A DNA stretch of 18,789 bases from JARRRL01 sp037380725 (lineage in GTDB: Bacteria; Pseudomonadota; Gammaproteobacteria; Pseudomonadales; JANQJO01): NCBI GenBank assembly GCA_037380725.1, contig JARRRL010000009.1, positions 1-18,789 of the forward strand. The letters run 5' to 3'. Under the pieces are notes generated by a model. That model did not search any database and had not been told where the DNA came from. It saw only the letters and a program-made list of their open reading frames with translations. How positions within the stretch are numbered: the stretch's first letter is position 1; every line of letters starts with the position of its first letter. The position numbers were made by a program, and so were the translations under genes. Below, piece after piece: positions 7,122-15,296 of this stretch.

Positions 7122-7502
7122 TTGTCTTACTCCTACTCGTGTTTTCACTCCTGGTGAAGAATTAACATCTGTTGCTGCTGTGCGAATGGTTTTAAAGTCT
7201 GTGTGCCGTCACTCAGGCTTTAAAACCTACAAAATCCGCCAATCCCGTTCGCGAGCGTGAAGCACTTTTCTCGCGGATTCGTGGTGAACAGCGCGCCATG
7301 CAATATCGTATTTGTTATGAACTTATGACACTAAGCGCGCGCGGATGGTAACGTATTTTTTAAATAATGGCAAACCGGGGGAGTGGGGCAGGGAATTTAA
7401 TTTAAAAAACAGGGTATATTTGGTTTCTATTAGGTTATTAGTTAATCGTGCAAAAGGTTCATGTTAATGCTGTATATGTATCCGCATGCGGGTGGGGTGG
7501 TT
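7122..7502. other. Intergenic region upstream of the porin gene
   Basis: 381 bp between the antiporter and the porin, both on the minus strand. It contains the porin Shine-Dalgarno (near 7130), a 10-bp inverted repeat at 7188-7227, a short palindrome CCGCATGCGG near 7480 just beyond the antiporter stop, and A/T-rich DNA from about 7350 to 7470. No ORF with a ribosome binding site was found. I see no convincing sigma-70 promoter, although the porin promoter should be here. Confidence 0.5.
7188..7227. promoter_or_regulatory. 10-bp inverted repeat upstream of the porin
   Basis: GGTTTTAAAG (7188-7197) and CTTTAAAACC (7218-7227) are exact reverse complements separated by 20 bases. The half-site centres are 30 bases apart, close to three helical turns. 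They lie 67-106 bases before the porin start. This could be a regulator binding pair or a leader hairpin; which one depends on the unmapped transcription start. Confidence 0.4.
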
Positions 7503-8492
7503 TTAAGCAGGTAGAACGGTGGTGATAAGCCAGGTGTTGTAGGCGATAAATATGAATAATAGCAGGGACCCTTTCATTCGGCTAATGCGACGGCAACTTG
7601 TTCTACTTGAGTTTTTAATTCTAAAAGTCATGAGCAGTAAAGCCAGCGTCAAGATCATGACGACGGGCCAATCCCGATGCAGCACGTCTGGTGATACGGT
7701 TGGTATGGGGCTGATCACGCCAGCGATACCGATGACGGCCAACAGATTAAACATATTTGAACCCACAATATTGCCAATGGCGATGTCGTCCTCGCCTTGG
7801 CGTGTGGCGATGATCGTCGCGGCTAATTCAGGCAAAGATGTGCCTAAAGCCACAATGGTCAAACCGATGACGAGATCACTGACCCCGATGGCGTGTGCAA
7901 TGTTTACGGCACCCCAGATCAAAATTCGTGAACTGACCAGTAAAAGTGTTAAACCCATGATGACCCAGAAAATGGCGCGACCTAATGGGAGGGCGTGAGC
8001 GATTAATTCTTGCTCGGTTTCTATGGCGAGGGCATCCGTTCGATTTGTGCGTGCACTGACGATGGACCAAATAATTAATCCAAAGAATCCGGAAAGTAAT
8101 AATAAAGACTCCCAGCGTGTGAGGGCGCCGTCCCAGAGCAATAAACCCGTCAGTAGGCCGATCAATATCAGCAGTGGTAATTCTTGGCGTACGATTTTTG
8201 AATGGACGACAATGGGCGTGATCAGTGCGGTGACGCTCAATATCAAGCCGGTGTTAAAAATATTGGAACCTAGGGCGTTTCCCAGTGCTAAATTGGGGTT
8301 GCCATGAAGGGCAGCCATGGCGGAGACCACCATTTCGGGTGCGGAGGTGCCAAAACCCACAATGACCATACCGATCAGCAGCGTCGGCATACCCGCGTGT
8401 CGAGCACAGGCGGCAGCGCCTTCTATAAATCGCTCAGCACTCCAAACCAGTAACGCAAATCCAGCCAAAATAGCCAATATGTCAATCAACAT
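7503..8492 (-). CDS. Calcium/sodium antiporter of the CaCA family (YrbG-like)
   Basis: 329-residue inner-membrane cation exchanger with about ten hydrophobic segments. Two inverted alpha repeats carry the ion-binding signatures: GFGTSAPE...GNALGSNIFN (residues 47-80) and ALGTSLPE...GNIVGSNMFN (216-249). The essential acidic residues, Glu53 and Glu222, are present. A polar loop (about 147-168) separates the two halves. Length and architecture match E. coli YrbG. The ATG at 8490-8492 is the first possible one, with only a weak Shine-Dalgarno. It lies 113 bp downstream of holA behind a terminator-like hairpin. Exchange of Ca2+ for Na+ or H+ is the family expectation; the true cation is not shown by the sequence. 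Confidence 0.92.
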   Translation of the reverse strand: MLIDILAILAGFALLVWSAERFIEGAAACARHAGMPTLLIGMVIVGFGTSAPEMVVSAMAALHGNPNLALGNALGSNIFNTGLILSVTALITPIVVHSKIVRQELPLLILIGLLTGLLLWDGALTRWESLLLLSGFFGLIIWSIVSARTNRTDALAIETEQELIAHALPLGRAIFWVIMGLTLLLVSSRILIWGAVNIAHAIGVSDLVIGLTIVALGTSLPELAATIIATRQGEDDIAIGNIVGSNMFNLLAVIGIAGVISPIPTVSPDVLHRDWPVVMILTLALLLMTFRIKNSSRTSCRRISRMKGSLLLFIFIAYNTWLITTVLPA

Positions 8493-8542
8493 GTTAATAA
8501 CTCACTACGCTACGATTCAGTGGATTGGTGTGTGTCACAGGG

Positions 8543-8575
8543 AAAAAACTGTCACAAGGCAGGGACCTATCACAG
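8543..8575 (-). terminator. Terminator candidate after holA
   Basis: On the minus strand an imperfect stem (CTGTGATAGG pairing with CCTTGTGACAG, two G-T pairs and one mismatch; 8549-8575) is followed by six Ts (8543-8548). It starts 30 bases after the holA stop, which suits the end of the leuS-lptE-holA operon. The stem is weak, so read-through into the antiporter gene is possible. The + strand shows three TCACA copies at 17-18 base intervals (8535, 8552, 8570), partly overlapping the stem. Confidence 0.45.
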
Positions 8576-8605
8576 AAAAATAATACCTGCTGAATTCAGA
8601 CGAAT

Positions 8606-9679
8606 TTATCGGCGCATCGCTTCGGCATACAGCACATCTTGTAAGGTGTTTGCTGTACCGCTGGCCAGCGCGGTGCACAGTAACGTTAAACCGAACCACG
8701 GGTCCAGGTTTGCGCGACCTTTAATGGCGCAATCGGTCAGAAAACACAGCTCCAAGGCGTCGTTCAGGGGAAAATGTTGGAGGCGTTTGATAGCATTTTG
8801 CACTAATTTTTGCCGTTGTGGCAATAGGCGTTGCTGGTGAAGCCATGTTGTTAAGTTGATACCGCGTGCGAGGGATGCTTGGCCACTTTGGATGCAGCGG
8901 ATATCACGCGCGAGACCCCACAATAACAGTACGGGTTCAGCGCCGCTGTCACGCAGACGATGCAGGCGACGCAGTGCGTCAGCCACGTTGCCGGCCAGTA
9001 CGGCGTCGAAGGCGTCAAACGTGGAATATTGCGCCAGATCGCTGGTGCTTTGTTCCAGGTGTTGGCTGGTGATGGTTTCATTGGGAAAGATTAACGCGAG
9101 CTTTTCAATTTCTTGTTTTGCCGCTAGGAGATTGCCCTCCACCAGGTCTGCCAAAAGGGATGGCACGTCATTAGCCAGAGCTAAGCCTGTCGTGTTGGCG
9201 CGTTGTTGAATCCAGTGTGGCAGAGCGGCGCGCGTAATGGGCCAAATGGGGACGTGCACTCCGCAGGATGATAGGTGTTGGTACCAACGGCTTTGCGTCT
9301 GTCGGTTTTCCAGTTTTGAACTGATGATGAGCGTGATCAGATCGTGATGCATGTTGGGTGATTGGGCTATTTCCGAAAGCAGTGTGGTGATGCCGTCGGT
9401 GATTTTTTTGGAGAGCGTGGTCTGTGTGAGATTCAGTTCAAGACGTTTCTTTTCTGCGAACAGGGAAGGGGTGCGTAAGGTGTTGAAAACGGGATCCCAG
9501 TTAAAGTGCGTATCGACGCTGAAAGCCTGCCGTTCGGTGAAACCGATTTCGCGGCTTGCTTGTCGTATCTGGTCGCTGCACTCGTCCCGAATCAGGTGTT
9601 CGTCACCGCTGACCCAGTAAATGGGTTTCAAAGGCGGATGTTGCAAGTGATTGTTTAATTGCTCGGGTTTGATTTTCAT
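8606..9679 (-). CDS. holA: DNA polymerase III subunit delta
   Basis: 357-residue clamp-loader subunit that opens the beta sliding clamp. The N-terminal AAA+-like domain begins IYWVSGDEHLIRDEC (about residues 20-34), corresponding to the degenerate nucleotide-binding site of delta. PSLFAEKKRLELNL (71-84) follows in the beta-interacting region. Next come EGNLLAAKQEIEKLALIFP in domain II and GAEPVLLLWGLARDIR in the C-terminal collar. Length is near the E. coli protein (343). Its ATG overlaps the lptE stop as ATGA (9676-9679), implying coupling; there is no separate good Shine-Dalgarno. In E. coli nadD follows holA; here a terminator and an antiporter follow instead. Confidence 0.95.
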   Translation of the reverse strand: MKIKPEQLNNHLQHPPLKPIYWVSGDEHLIRDECSDQIRQASREIGFTERQAFSVDTHFNWDPVFNTLRTPSLFAEKKRLELNLTQTTLSKKITDGITTLLSEIAQSPNMHHDLITLIISSKLENRQTQSRWYQHLSSCGVHVPIWPITRAALPHWIQQRANTTGLALANDVPSLLADLVEGNLLAAKQEIEKLALIFPNETITSQHLEQSTSDLAQYSTFDAFDAVLAGNVADALRRLHRLRDSGAEPVLLLWGLARDIRCIQSGQASLARGINLTTWLHQQRLLPQRQKLVQNAIKRLQHFPLNDALELCFLTDCAIKGRANLDPWFGLTLLCTALASGTANTLQDVLYAEAMRR

Positions 9680-10377
9680 GTTTGGAGAACGCGTTTGAGG
9701 TGCTGTGTCGTGGCGGTGGGCGGTGTTTGCTTGGTGTGGTGTCGTTTTTCAAAATCCGTTAAGCGCCGGATGATTTCGCGCATCAGCTCCGCTTGAATCT
9801 CGCGCCTGAGGACACGTTCTTCTTGCGCTTTGCCGCTGATGCTTGTGGGGTCAAAAGTGAAGACGCGATTGCGACTCAGCGAAAAATTTTCTTTGTTTTC
9901 GGAGCGGACTTTCTTTTCAGAGGCGACATGGTTTTCAGAGGCGACATGGTTTTCAGAGGCGACGTGGTTTTCAGTGACCTCATCCGATGAGGCGGCGCTT
10001 GTGCTGGTGTCTACGCCGGTGTCTGTGCTGGCGTCAAGAGTGGGCACGGTGTCCAGGGTAAAGGTTACGGTTTGAGATAATTCATATTCGGCTGCTTTGC
10101 CACGGCGATCGTAACTGGCAATGTTTTTTGCTGTTTTGATCGACAGAATGTGAAGCTGAATACTGGAGCCGGTGTCGTCGATCGAGACCCCGGCTCGCTT
10201 GAGTTGTCGCCGTAACCCGTAATCCCATTCGGGTTGAAAAGCGGCTTCCGTGAACATTAATGAAATGGGAGGGAGGTCAAGTCGTGATTCGTCGTAGCCG
10301 CGTAATTGAAAACCGCAAGCGGACAAGATAACGCATACAACGCTAAACCAAAGCAAACGGTGAATGGGGTGGAGCAT
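9676..10377 (-). CDS. lptE: LPS-assembly lipoprotein LptE with repeat-built insertion
   Basis: 233-residue outer-membrane lipoprotein that plugs the LptD barrel for LPS export. The signal peptide ends in lipobox LSAC, so Cys21 would be lipidated, and GFQLRGY follows as in the family. Core landmarks are WDYGLRRQLKRAGV, the YDRRGKAAEYEL strand (89-100), and FDPTSISGKAQEERVLRREIQAELMREIIRRL near the end. E. coli LptE is 193 residues; the extra length here is largely a Thr/Ser/Asp-rich insertion at about 111-163. It contains ENHVAS three times (136-153) and a degenerate fourth unit EKKVRS. ATG at 10375-10377 follows GAGGG by eight bases. Second gene of leuS-lptE-holA, 34 bp after leuS. Confidence 0.93.
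   Translation of the reverse strand: MLHPIHRLLWFSVVCVILSACGFQLRGYDESRLDLPPISLMFTEAAFQPEWDYGLRRQLKRAGVSIDDTGSSIQLHILSIKTAKNIASYDRRGKAAEYELSQTVTFTLDTVPTLDASTDTGVDTSTSAASSDEVTENHVASENHVASENHVASEKKVRSENKENFSLSRNRVFTFDPTSISGKAQEERVLRREIQAELMREIIRRLTDFEKRHHTKQTPPTATTQHLKRVLQT
9896..9974. repeat. 18-bp in-frame tandem repeat inside lptE
   Basis: Unit TTTTCAGAGGCGACATGG occurs at 9914-9931 and 9932-9949 (identical), and at 9950-9967 with one change (A to G). It continues for seven bases at 9968-9974. A preceding unit at 9896-9913 matches at 12 of 18 positions. The unit is a multiple of three, so copy-number change keeps the LptE frame. It encodes ENHVAS on the minus strand. Confidence 0.9.
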
Positions 10378-10411
10378 GACCTTATCCCTCGGGGCTGAGT
10401 TAAAAACCGGT

Positions 10412-13030
10412 TTACGTCACAACAAAATTGATGAGTTTGCCGGGGACTACAATGGTTTTACGAATTTGGCCAGCGTGAATGAACTTCTGAATGCTGGGTT
10501 CGGCTGTGGCGGCAGCCACCCACACGGACTGCTCGTCGTTGGGGTTCACGAGAATTTTGCCGCGCAGTTTGCCATTCACTTGCACGACCAGCGTGATTTC
10601 CGATTGCACCAGCGCTTGTTCATCCACCTTTGGCCAAGCTTGATCCAGCAACAGCGAGGTTTCGCCGAGGTGTTCCCACAGGCGCTGGCAGATATGAGGT
10701 GTGATGGGGGCTAACAACAGCACACTGGAGCGAAGTCCTTCCTCGTATACGGCATGATCTTCGGGTGTCGTGCGAACCATTTTTTGTAGTGTGTTGCTCA
10801 GTTCCATGATTGCTGCAATGGCGGTGTTGAAGCGATAGCGTCGACTGATATCGTCTGTCGTTTTGGCGATCGTATGGTGGATTTTGCGCCGCACGTCTTG
10901 CTGGGTGCTGGTCCACGTTTTTGTGGCGGTCTGCGCTGCTTTGGGGTCGTGCTCCATGACAAGCCGCCAGAGTTTTTTCAGAAAACGAAAGGAGCCTTCT
11001 ACTCCCGAATCGCTCCATTCCAGCGATTGATCCGGTGGTGCGGCAAACATACTGAACAAGCGCACGGTGTCAGCGCCGTAGGTGTCAATCAGCTGTTGTG
11101 GATCGACGCCATTATTTTTGGATTTGGACATCTTTTCAATGGGACCGCATACCACGGTGCTGCCGTCTGCACGATGTGAGGCGCGAATGATTCGGCCTTT
11201 TTGATCTCGCTCGATGTCAATTTCTGCTGGATTAAAGTATTTTTTGCCGCCGTTTTCCAAATCCTGATAATACGTTTCCGCTAAAACCATACCTTGGCAC
11301 AGCAAGCGTTTGAAGGGTTCGTTGCTGCTGACCAGACCCAAATCTCGCATCAGTTTATGGAAAAATCGCGCGTACAACAGATGCAAAACCGCGTGCTCAA
11401 TGCCGCCCACGTATTGGTCCACCGGCAGCCACGTGTTGGCATCGGGTGTCACCATGGTATGAGGATTGTTATTCGACGCGAACCGCGCGTAATACCACGA
11501 GGATTCCATAAACGTGTCAAAGGTGTCTGTTTCGCGATGGGCTGGCTTGCCACATTGTGGACAGTCTGTGTTGATGAAAGCGTCTAAACGCTTTAATGGC
11601 GAGCTGCCGGTGTCGTCAAAGGTCACGGATTGTGGGAGCTGTACGGGCAGGTCGGATTCGGGTACCGGAACGCTGCCGCAGGTCTCGCAATAAATAATGG
11701 GAATGGGGGTGCCCCAATAACGCTGGCGCGATACACTCCAGTCGCGTATCCGAAACTGCGTGTGTTGTTCACCTTTGTTTGCTTGTTTTAGGTCATGGCT
11801 GATTTGTTCAAACGCGGCTTCGCTGGTGAGGCCATCATAGGGGGCGGAATGGTATAAAACCCCTAAGTCGGTAAACGCACCTTGAGAGACATCGGCGGCC
11901 TCAGCGTCAGTCGGTCGAATGACGGCTTTGATGGGCAACCCGTAAGTGTGGGCAAATTCCCAGTCACGTTGATCGTGAGCCGGTACAGACATAACGGCAC
12001 CGGTGCCATAATCGCTGAGAACAAAATTAGCAACCCAAATGGGCACGGCTTCGCCGCTTAAGGGGTGTATGGCCTTGAGTCCCGTATCAATGCCTGCTTT
12101 GTCGAGCGTAGCGATATCGGCTTCGGAGACGCGTATGTGACGGCAGTCTTCAATAAAAAGGCGCAGAGCGGCGTTATTGGGGGCGAGCGCTGTGCTCAAG
12201 GGGTGCTGGGCGGCGATGGCCAGATAGGTGACGCCCATTAACGTATCGGGACGTGTGGTGAATACCTGAAGCGAGGTGTCCGTTTGCTCAGTCAATAAGT
12301 GCTGGGGATCTATCACGTCAAATTGCAATGCCACGCCGCGTGACTTGCCGATCCAATGACGCTGCATGGCGCGCACTTGCTCAGGCCACTCCGGCAACTC
12401 ATCCAGAGATGCCAGCAATTCCTCAGCATAATCGGTGATTTTGAGAAACCATTGTGGGATTTCTCGGCGTTCTACGGGGGCGCCGGAGCGCCAGCCTTTG
12501 CCGTCGACGACTTGCTCGTTGGCCAATACCGTTTGATCGACTGGGTCCCAATTGACGACGGCATTTTTACGATAAACCAGACCTTTTTCGTACAATTTAA
12601 GAAAGAACCATTGCTCCCAGCGATAATAATCAGGGTGGCACGTGGCCAATTCTCGAGACCAGTCAAAGCTGAAACCTAAGCGCTTAAACTGCGCGCGCAT
12701 GTACGTGATGTTCTCTTTGGTCCAAGCGGCTGGTGAAACGCCATTTTTGAGAGCGGCGTTTTCGGCGGGGAGACCGAATGCATCCCATCCCATCGGGTGG
12801 AGTACGTGTTTGCCGAGCATGCGTTGAAAACGACTGATGACATCACCGATGGTATAGTTGCGTGCGTGTCCGACGTGCAGGTATCCAGAGGGGTATGGGA
12901 ACATAGACAGGCAATAAAACGTGTCTTCCACTTTGGCGTCTGCTGGCAGTTCGGTGCGAAAGGCGTCTACGTCGGCCCAGCGATTTTGAATTTCTGGTTC
13001 CAGTGCGTGCGGATTGTAATGCGCGGTCAT
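10412..13030 (-). CDS. leuS: Leucyl-tRNA synthetase
   Basis: 872-residue class I synthetase that charges tRNA-Leu. The HIGH-type motif HVGH is at residues 52-55 (PYPSGYLHVGH). The CP1 editing domain contains YGTGAVMSVPAHDQRD (341-356) with the conserved aspartate used in proofreading. The leucyl-specific DWSVSRQRYWGTPIP follows (430-444). KMSKSKNNGVD carries the KMSKS loop (633-637). CX2C pairs at about 448-451 and 490-493 may bind zinc. The C-terminal anticodon-binding and tail domains end with NFVVT. The length is close to E. coli (860). The ATG at 13028-13030 has only a distant GAGG. First gene of the leuS-lptE-holA operon, the usual gammaproteobacterial order. Confidence 0.99.
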   Translation of the reverse strand: MTAHYNPHALEPEIQNRWADVDAFRTELPADAKVEDTFYCLSMFPYPSGYLHVGHARNYTIGDVISRFQRMLGKHVLHPMGWDAFGLPAENAALKNGVSPAAWTKENITYMRAQFKRLGFSFDWSRELATCHPDYYRWEQWFFLKLYEKGLVYRKNAVVNWDPVDQTVLANEQVVDGKGWRSGAPVERREIPQWFLKITDYAEELLASLDELPEWPEQVRAMQRHWIGKSRGVALQFDVIDPQHLLTEQTDTSLQVFTTRPDTLMGVTYLAIAAQHPLSTALAPNNAALRLFIEDCRHIRVSEADIATLDKAGIDTGLKAIHPLSGEAVPIWVANFVLSDYGTGAVMSVPAHDQRDWEFAHTYGLPIKAVIRPTDAEAADVSQGAFTDLGVLYHSAPYDGLTSEAAFEQISHDLKQANKGEQHTQFRIRDWSVSRQRYWGTPIPIIYCETCGSVPVPESDLPVQLPQSVTFDDTGSSPLKRLDAFINTDCPQCGKPAHRETDTFDTFMESSWYYARFASNNNPHTMVTPDANTWLPVDQYVGGIEHAVLHLLYARFFHKLMRDLGLVSSNEPFKRLLCQGMVLAETYYQDLENGGKKYFNPAEIDIERDQKGRIIRASHRADGSTVVCGPIEKMSKSKNNGVDPQQLIDTYGADTVRLFSMFAAPPDQSLEWSDSGVEGSFRFLKKLWRLVMEHDPKAAQTATKTWTSTQQDVRRKIHHTIAKTTDDISRRYRFNTAIAAIMELSNTLQKMVRTTPEDHAVYEEGLRSSVLLLAPITPHICQRLWEHLGETSLLLDQAWPKVDEQALVQSEITLVVQVNGKLRGKILVNPNDEQSVWVAAATAEPSIQKFIHAGQIRKTIVVPGKLINFVVT

Positions 13031-13276
13031 AATCAGGAAGCATCCTCAATCAAACAGTAGCGTGGGGCACGGGGCTGATCTTAATCCAGGTGACCAAGTT
13101 CAGGTGGTCGATAAGTTTACCCCACATTGCTATGTGGACTAAAGTGTTCTGCTGCGCGAGAACGCGTAACGAGAACAGGTAAGAGGTTGTCGGGTTGTGG
13201 GGTGAATTTCATTTCTGGGGAGTTCGCTTCGATAAACGATAAGTTCGAATAAGAAGTAAAGGAGAGGAGAATAGTT
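13031..13276. promoter_or_regulatory. Divergent region between leuS and the DUF218 gene
   Basis: 246 bp that must hold promoters for leuS (-) and the DUF218-clsB pair (+). A small perfect hairpin CCACAT-TGCT-ATGTGG is at 13122-13137, and a 5-bp inverted repeat GACCA/TGGTC is at 13092-13109. The rightward gene has a strong Shine-Dalgarno, GGAGAGGAG (13261-13269). No clear sigma-70 boxes were found on either strand. Confidence 0.4.
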
Positions 13277-14044
13277 GTGCATTGGCGTTGGGCGTTAAAA
13301 TCGATCGTTTTGCCACCCAGTTCGATCCTGCTGGGTATGTTAATCAGTCTGGTGTTGTGGTCGCGAAGTCCGCGAATGGCTCGAACGTTGCTGTTATTAA
13401 CGATATTGGTGTTTTGGGCGTGCTCCGCCCCTGCTATTGTGAATCCAATCATGAGTTGGTATCAAAACGTGCCGCCTGCTGAAGTGTCCGATGTGGCGCA
13501 AACGCAGGCGATTGTGATTTTATCGGGGGGCCGTGTACCCAATGCGCGCGAATACGATGGTGAGGATCAAGTCAATCGACATACCTTGGTGCGTGTTCGC
13601 TATGGCGCGCATCTCGCGTTGGCCACGGGGGTGCCGGTACTCGTTACTGGAGGCGATTGGCCTCAAGATCGAGCGCCTGTCGCTGATAAGATGGCTGATC
13701 TGCTTGCGGAATACGGCGTGACAGTTCGATGGCGTGAACGGCGGAGTATGACGACGTGGGATAATGCTTTTTTGTCGGCTCAGCAGTTGTTGCCACTTGG
13801 TAAACGGCGCATCACCTTGGTGACACAAGCTTTTCACATGAGGCGCTCAGTGCTGCTATTTCGGGCAGCGGGATTTGAGGTGCTGCCCGCGCCAACGGAT
13901 TTTGTGGAAAGCCTTGATATTGAGTCGTCTGGACTATCGGACTTGCTACAGTTTATGCCAAACGTGAACGCCTTTCATGATATGACGCGTGTGATTCATG
14001 AAGTGCTGGGGTGTTTCGTGAGCTGGGTGCAGTTGATGCTGTGA
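13277..14044 (+). CDS. ElyC/YdcF-type DUF218 membrane protein
   Basis: 255 residues. Two N-terminal hydrophobic segments (about 9-28 and 36-56) anchor a C-terminal DUF218 domain. Its motifs in order are AIVILSGG (78-85), VPVLVTGGDWP (119-129), RSMTTWDNA (156-164) and LVTQAFHMRRS (181-191), followed by LPAPTDF (203-209). This layout, including the LPP near the start and the LPAP motif, resembles E. coli ElyC, needed for envelope integrity and peptidoglycan synthesis at low temperature. DUF218 proteins have a nucleotide-binding-like fold and no settled reaction. Translation starts at GTG 13277, seven bases after GAGGAG. It is followed after 43 bp by clsB, so a shared envelope role is likely. 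Precise ortholog is unsure. Confidence 0.85.
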   Translation: MHWRWALKSIVLPPSSILLGMLISLVLWSRSPRMARTLLLLTILVFWACSAPAIVNPIMSWYQNVPPAEVSDVAQTQAIVILSGGRVPNAREYDGEDQVNRHTLVRVRYGAHLALATGVPVLVTGGDWPQDRAPVADKMADLLAEYGVTVRWRERRSMTTWDNAFLSAQQLLPLGKRRITLVTQAFHMRRSVLLFRAAGFEVLPAPTDFVESLDIESSGLSDLLQFMPNVNAFHDMTRVIHEVLGCFVSWVQLML

Positions 14045-14087
14045 CGATTGATCGTGATGTGGTGCGTGGGTGTGTCAAGGCATGTTG

Positions 14088-15296
14088 ATGGGGCAACGGT
14101 GTACAGTGGCGTATCCATGGCGTGAAGGCAACCGGCTGTGGGTGTGGCACGATGGCGATACGTTTTACCCACGTTTGTTGAGTCTGATCGAAACGGCTCA
14201 AAACCATATTTTTGTGGAGCTGTATTGGTTTGCCAGTGGGCGGGTGGGACGTCAATTCATGGTGGCGTTGCTGGCTGCCGTCGCGCGTGGCGTGCAGGTG
14301 TATTGCTTGTTTGATGATGTGGGTTCGCAGGCGTTAACGTGGGCGGATCGGGCTTGTCTTCAGGCTGGTGGCGTACACGTGTTGTTTTACAACCCGCTGC
14401 GCGCACGCGCAGTGTTTGCCAATTTTCGACGCAATCACCGAAAGTTGTTCATCGTGGATGCCTGTGCTTTTTTGGGCGGGGCTGGTGTGGCCGATGAGTT
14501 TGCTCGTTCGTTTGGTGAGCAGCGGTGGCGCGATGTCCTTTTTGAGATTCAAGGTCCTCTCGTTAATGATTGTGTAGACCACTTTTTTGATTCGTGGCTG
14601 TCGTGTTCCGGTGTGCCGATTGAGTTAGACCAATCGGAGACCAGGCAATTGGAAAACGCGCGATGGGTGCCAGACGTTGGAGGTCACGCTGAGAGAGAGC
14701 GAAACGGGGATGCGCGGCCTATTGCTTCGGTTCGAGCGCGTCTGGTTGTGGGGCGCGGTGCGCGTCGACAGCCCGTTGCCAGGAGCTGTTTAACCCGTAT
14801 TCGTAAAGCAAAACGAGAGATTTGGTTGTTCACGGGTTATTTTTACCCAAACTGGAAATGGCGGCGGGCACTGCGTCAGGCTGTCAAACGTGGGGTGTTG
14901 GTAAAGTTGTTGTTGCCGGGTCCGTATTCGGATCACCCCATTTTAGCTGAGGCGGGGCGATACTATTACCGTTATTTGTTGCATCACGGGGTCGAAATAC
15001 ACGAATACCAGCCGCGCTTTCAACACATGAAATTGCTGTTGTGTGACGATTGGGTTTCTTTTGGGTCCAGTAATCAAGATCGCTGGAGTCAGCGCTGGAA
15101 CTTGGAAGCCAATGTGGAAGCGGAAGGGGCTGAGTTGGCGATTCGTATAAAAGAAGAGTTCACGTCAGACTTTGGCGAAGCTAAGCGAATTACGTCTGCG
15201 GAGTGGTCACAGCGGAAATGGTGGCGTCGCGTATGGACGTATGTGCTCTATCGTATCAGTTTGTCTTTTGAAGCGTGGTTGTCTCGCCGTAAATAG
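14088..15296 (+). CDS. clsB: ClsB-type cardiolipin synthase (phospholipase D superfamily)
   Basis: 402-residue transphosphatidylase that joins phospholipids to make cardiolipin at the inner membrane. Two HKD motifs are complete: HRKLFIVD (His117, Lys119, Asp124) and HMKLLLCD (His313, Lys315, Asp320), the second followed by GSSNQD. There is no long N-terminal membrane anchor; the protein opens with YPWREGNRLWVW as in E. coli ClsB (WREGN near its start). It ends with a tryptophan-rich segment, KWWRRVWTYVLYRI, that may touch the membrane. GTG 14070 and ATG 14082 are also in frame, but AAGG (14077-14080) is spaced seven bases from ATG 14088. Probably cotranscribed with the DUF218 gene. Confidence 0.88.
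   Translation: MGQRCTVAYPWREGNRLWVWHDGDTFYPRLLSLIETAQNHIFVELYWFASGRVGRQFMVALLAAVARGVQVYCLFDDVGSQALTWADRACLQAGGVHVLFYNPLRARAVFANFRRNHRKLFIVDACAFLGGAGVADEFARSFGEQRWRDVLFEIQGPLVNDCVDHFFDSWLSCSGVPIELDQSETRQLENARWVPDVGGHAERERNGDARPIASVRARLVVGRGARRQPVARSCLTRIRKAKREIWLFTGYFYPNWKWRRALRQAVKRGVLVKLLLPGPYSDHPILAEAGRYYYRYLLHHGVEIHEYQPRFQHMKLLLCDDWVSFGSSNQDRWSQRWNLEANVEAEGAELAIRIKEEFTSDFGEAKRITSAEWSQRKWWRRVWTYVLYRISLSFEAWLSRRK

Noticed and set aside
7476..7490. CCGCATGCGG palindrome after the antiporter stop as a terminator
   Set aside because: The arms leave almost no loop and no T tract follows on the minus strand.
8535..8574. TCACA copies as a CRP site
   Set aside because: A CRP site needs TGTGA-N6-TCACA; only same-strand half-sites are present, with no correctly spaced partner.
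9896..9974. Regular repeats resembling a small CRISPR array
   Set aside because: Units are directly adjacent with no spacers, in frame inside lptE, and only 18 bp long.
13117..13452. 111-codon minus-strand ORF in the leuS/DUF218 gap
   Set aside because: It runs antisense into the DUF218 gene and shows no recognisable domain or ribosome binding site.
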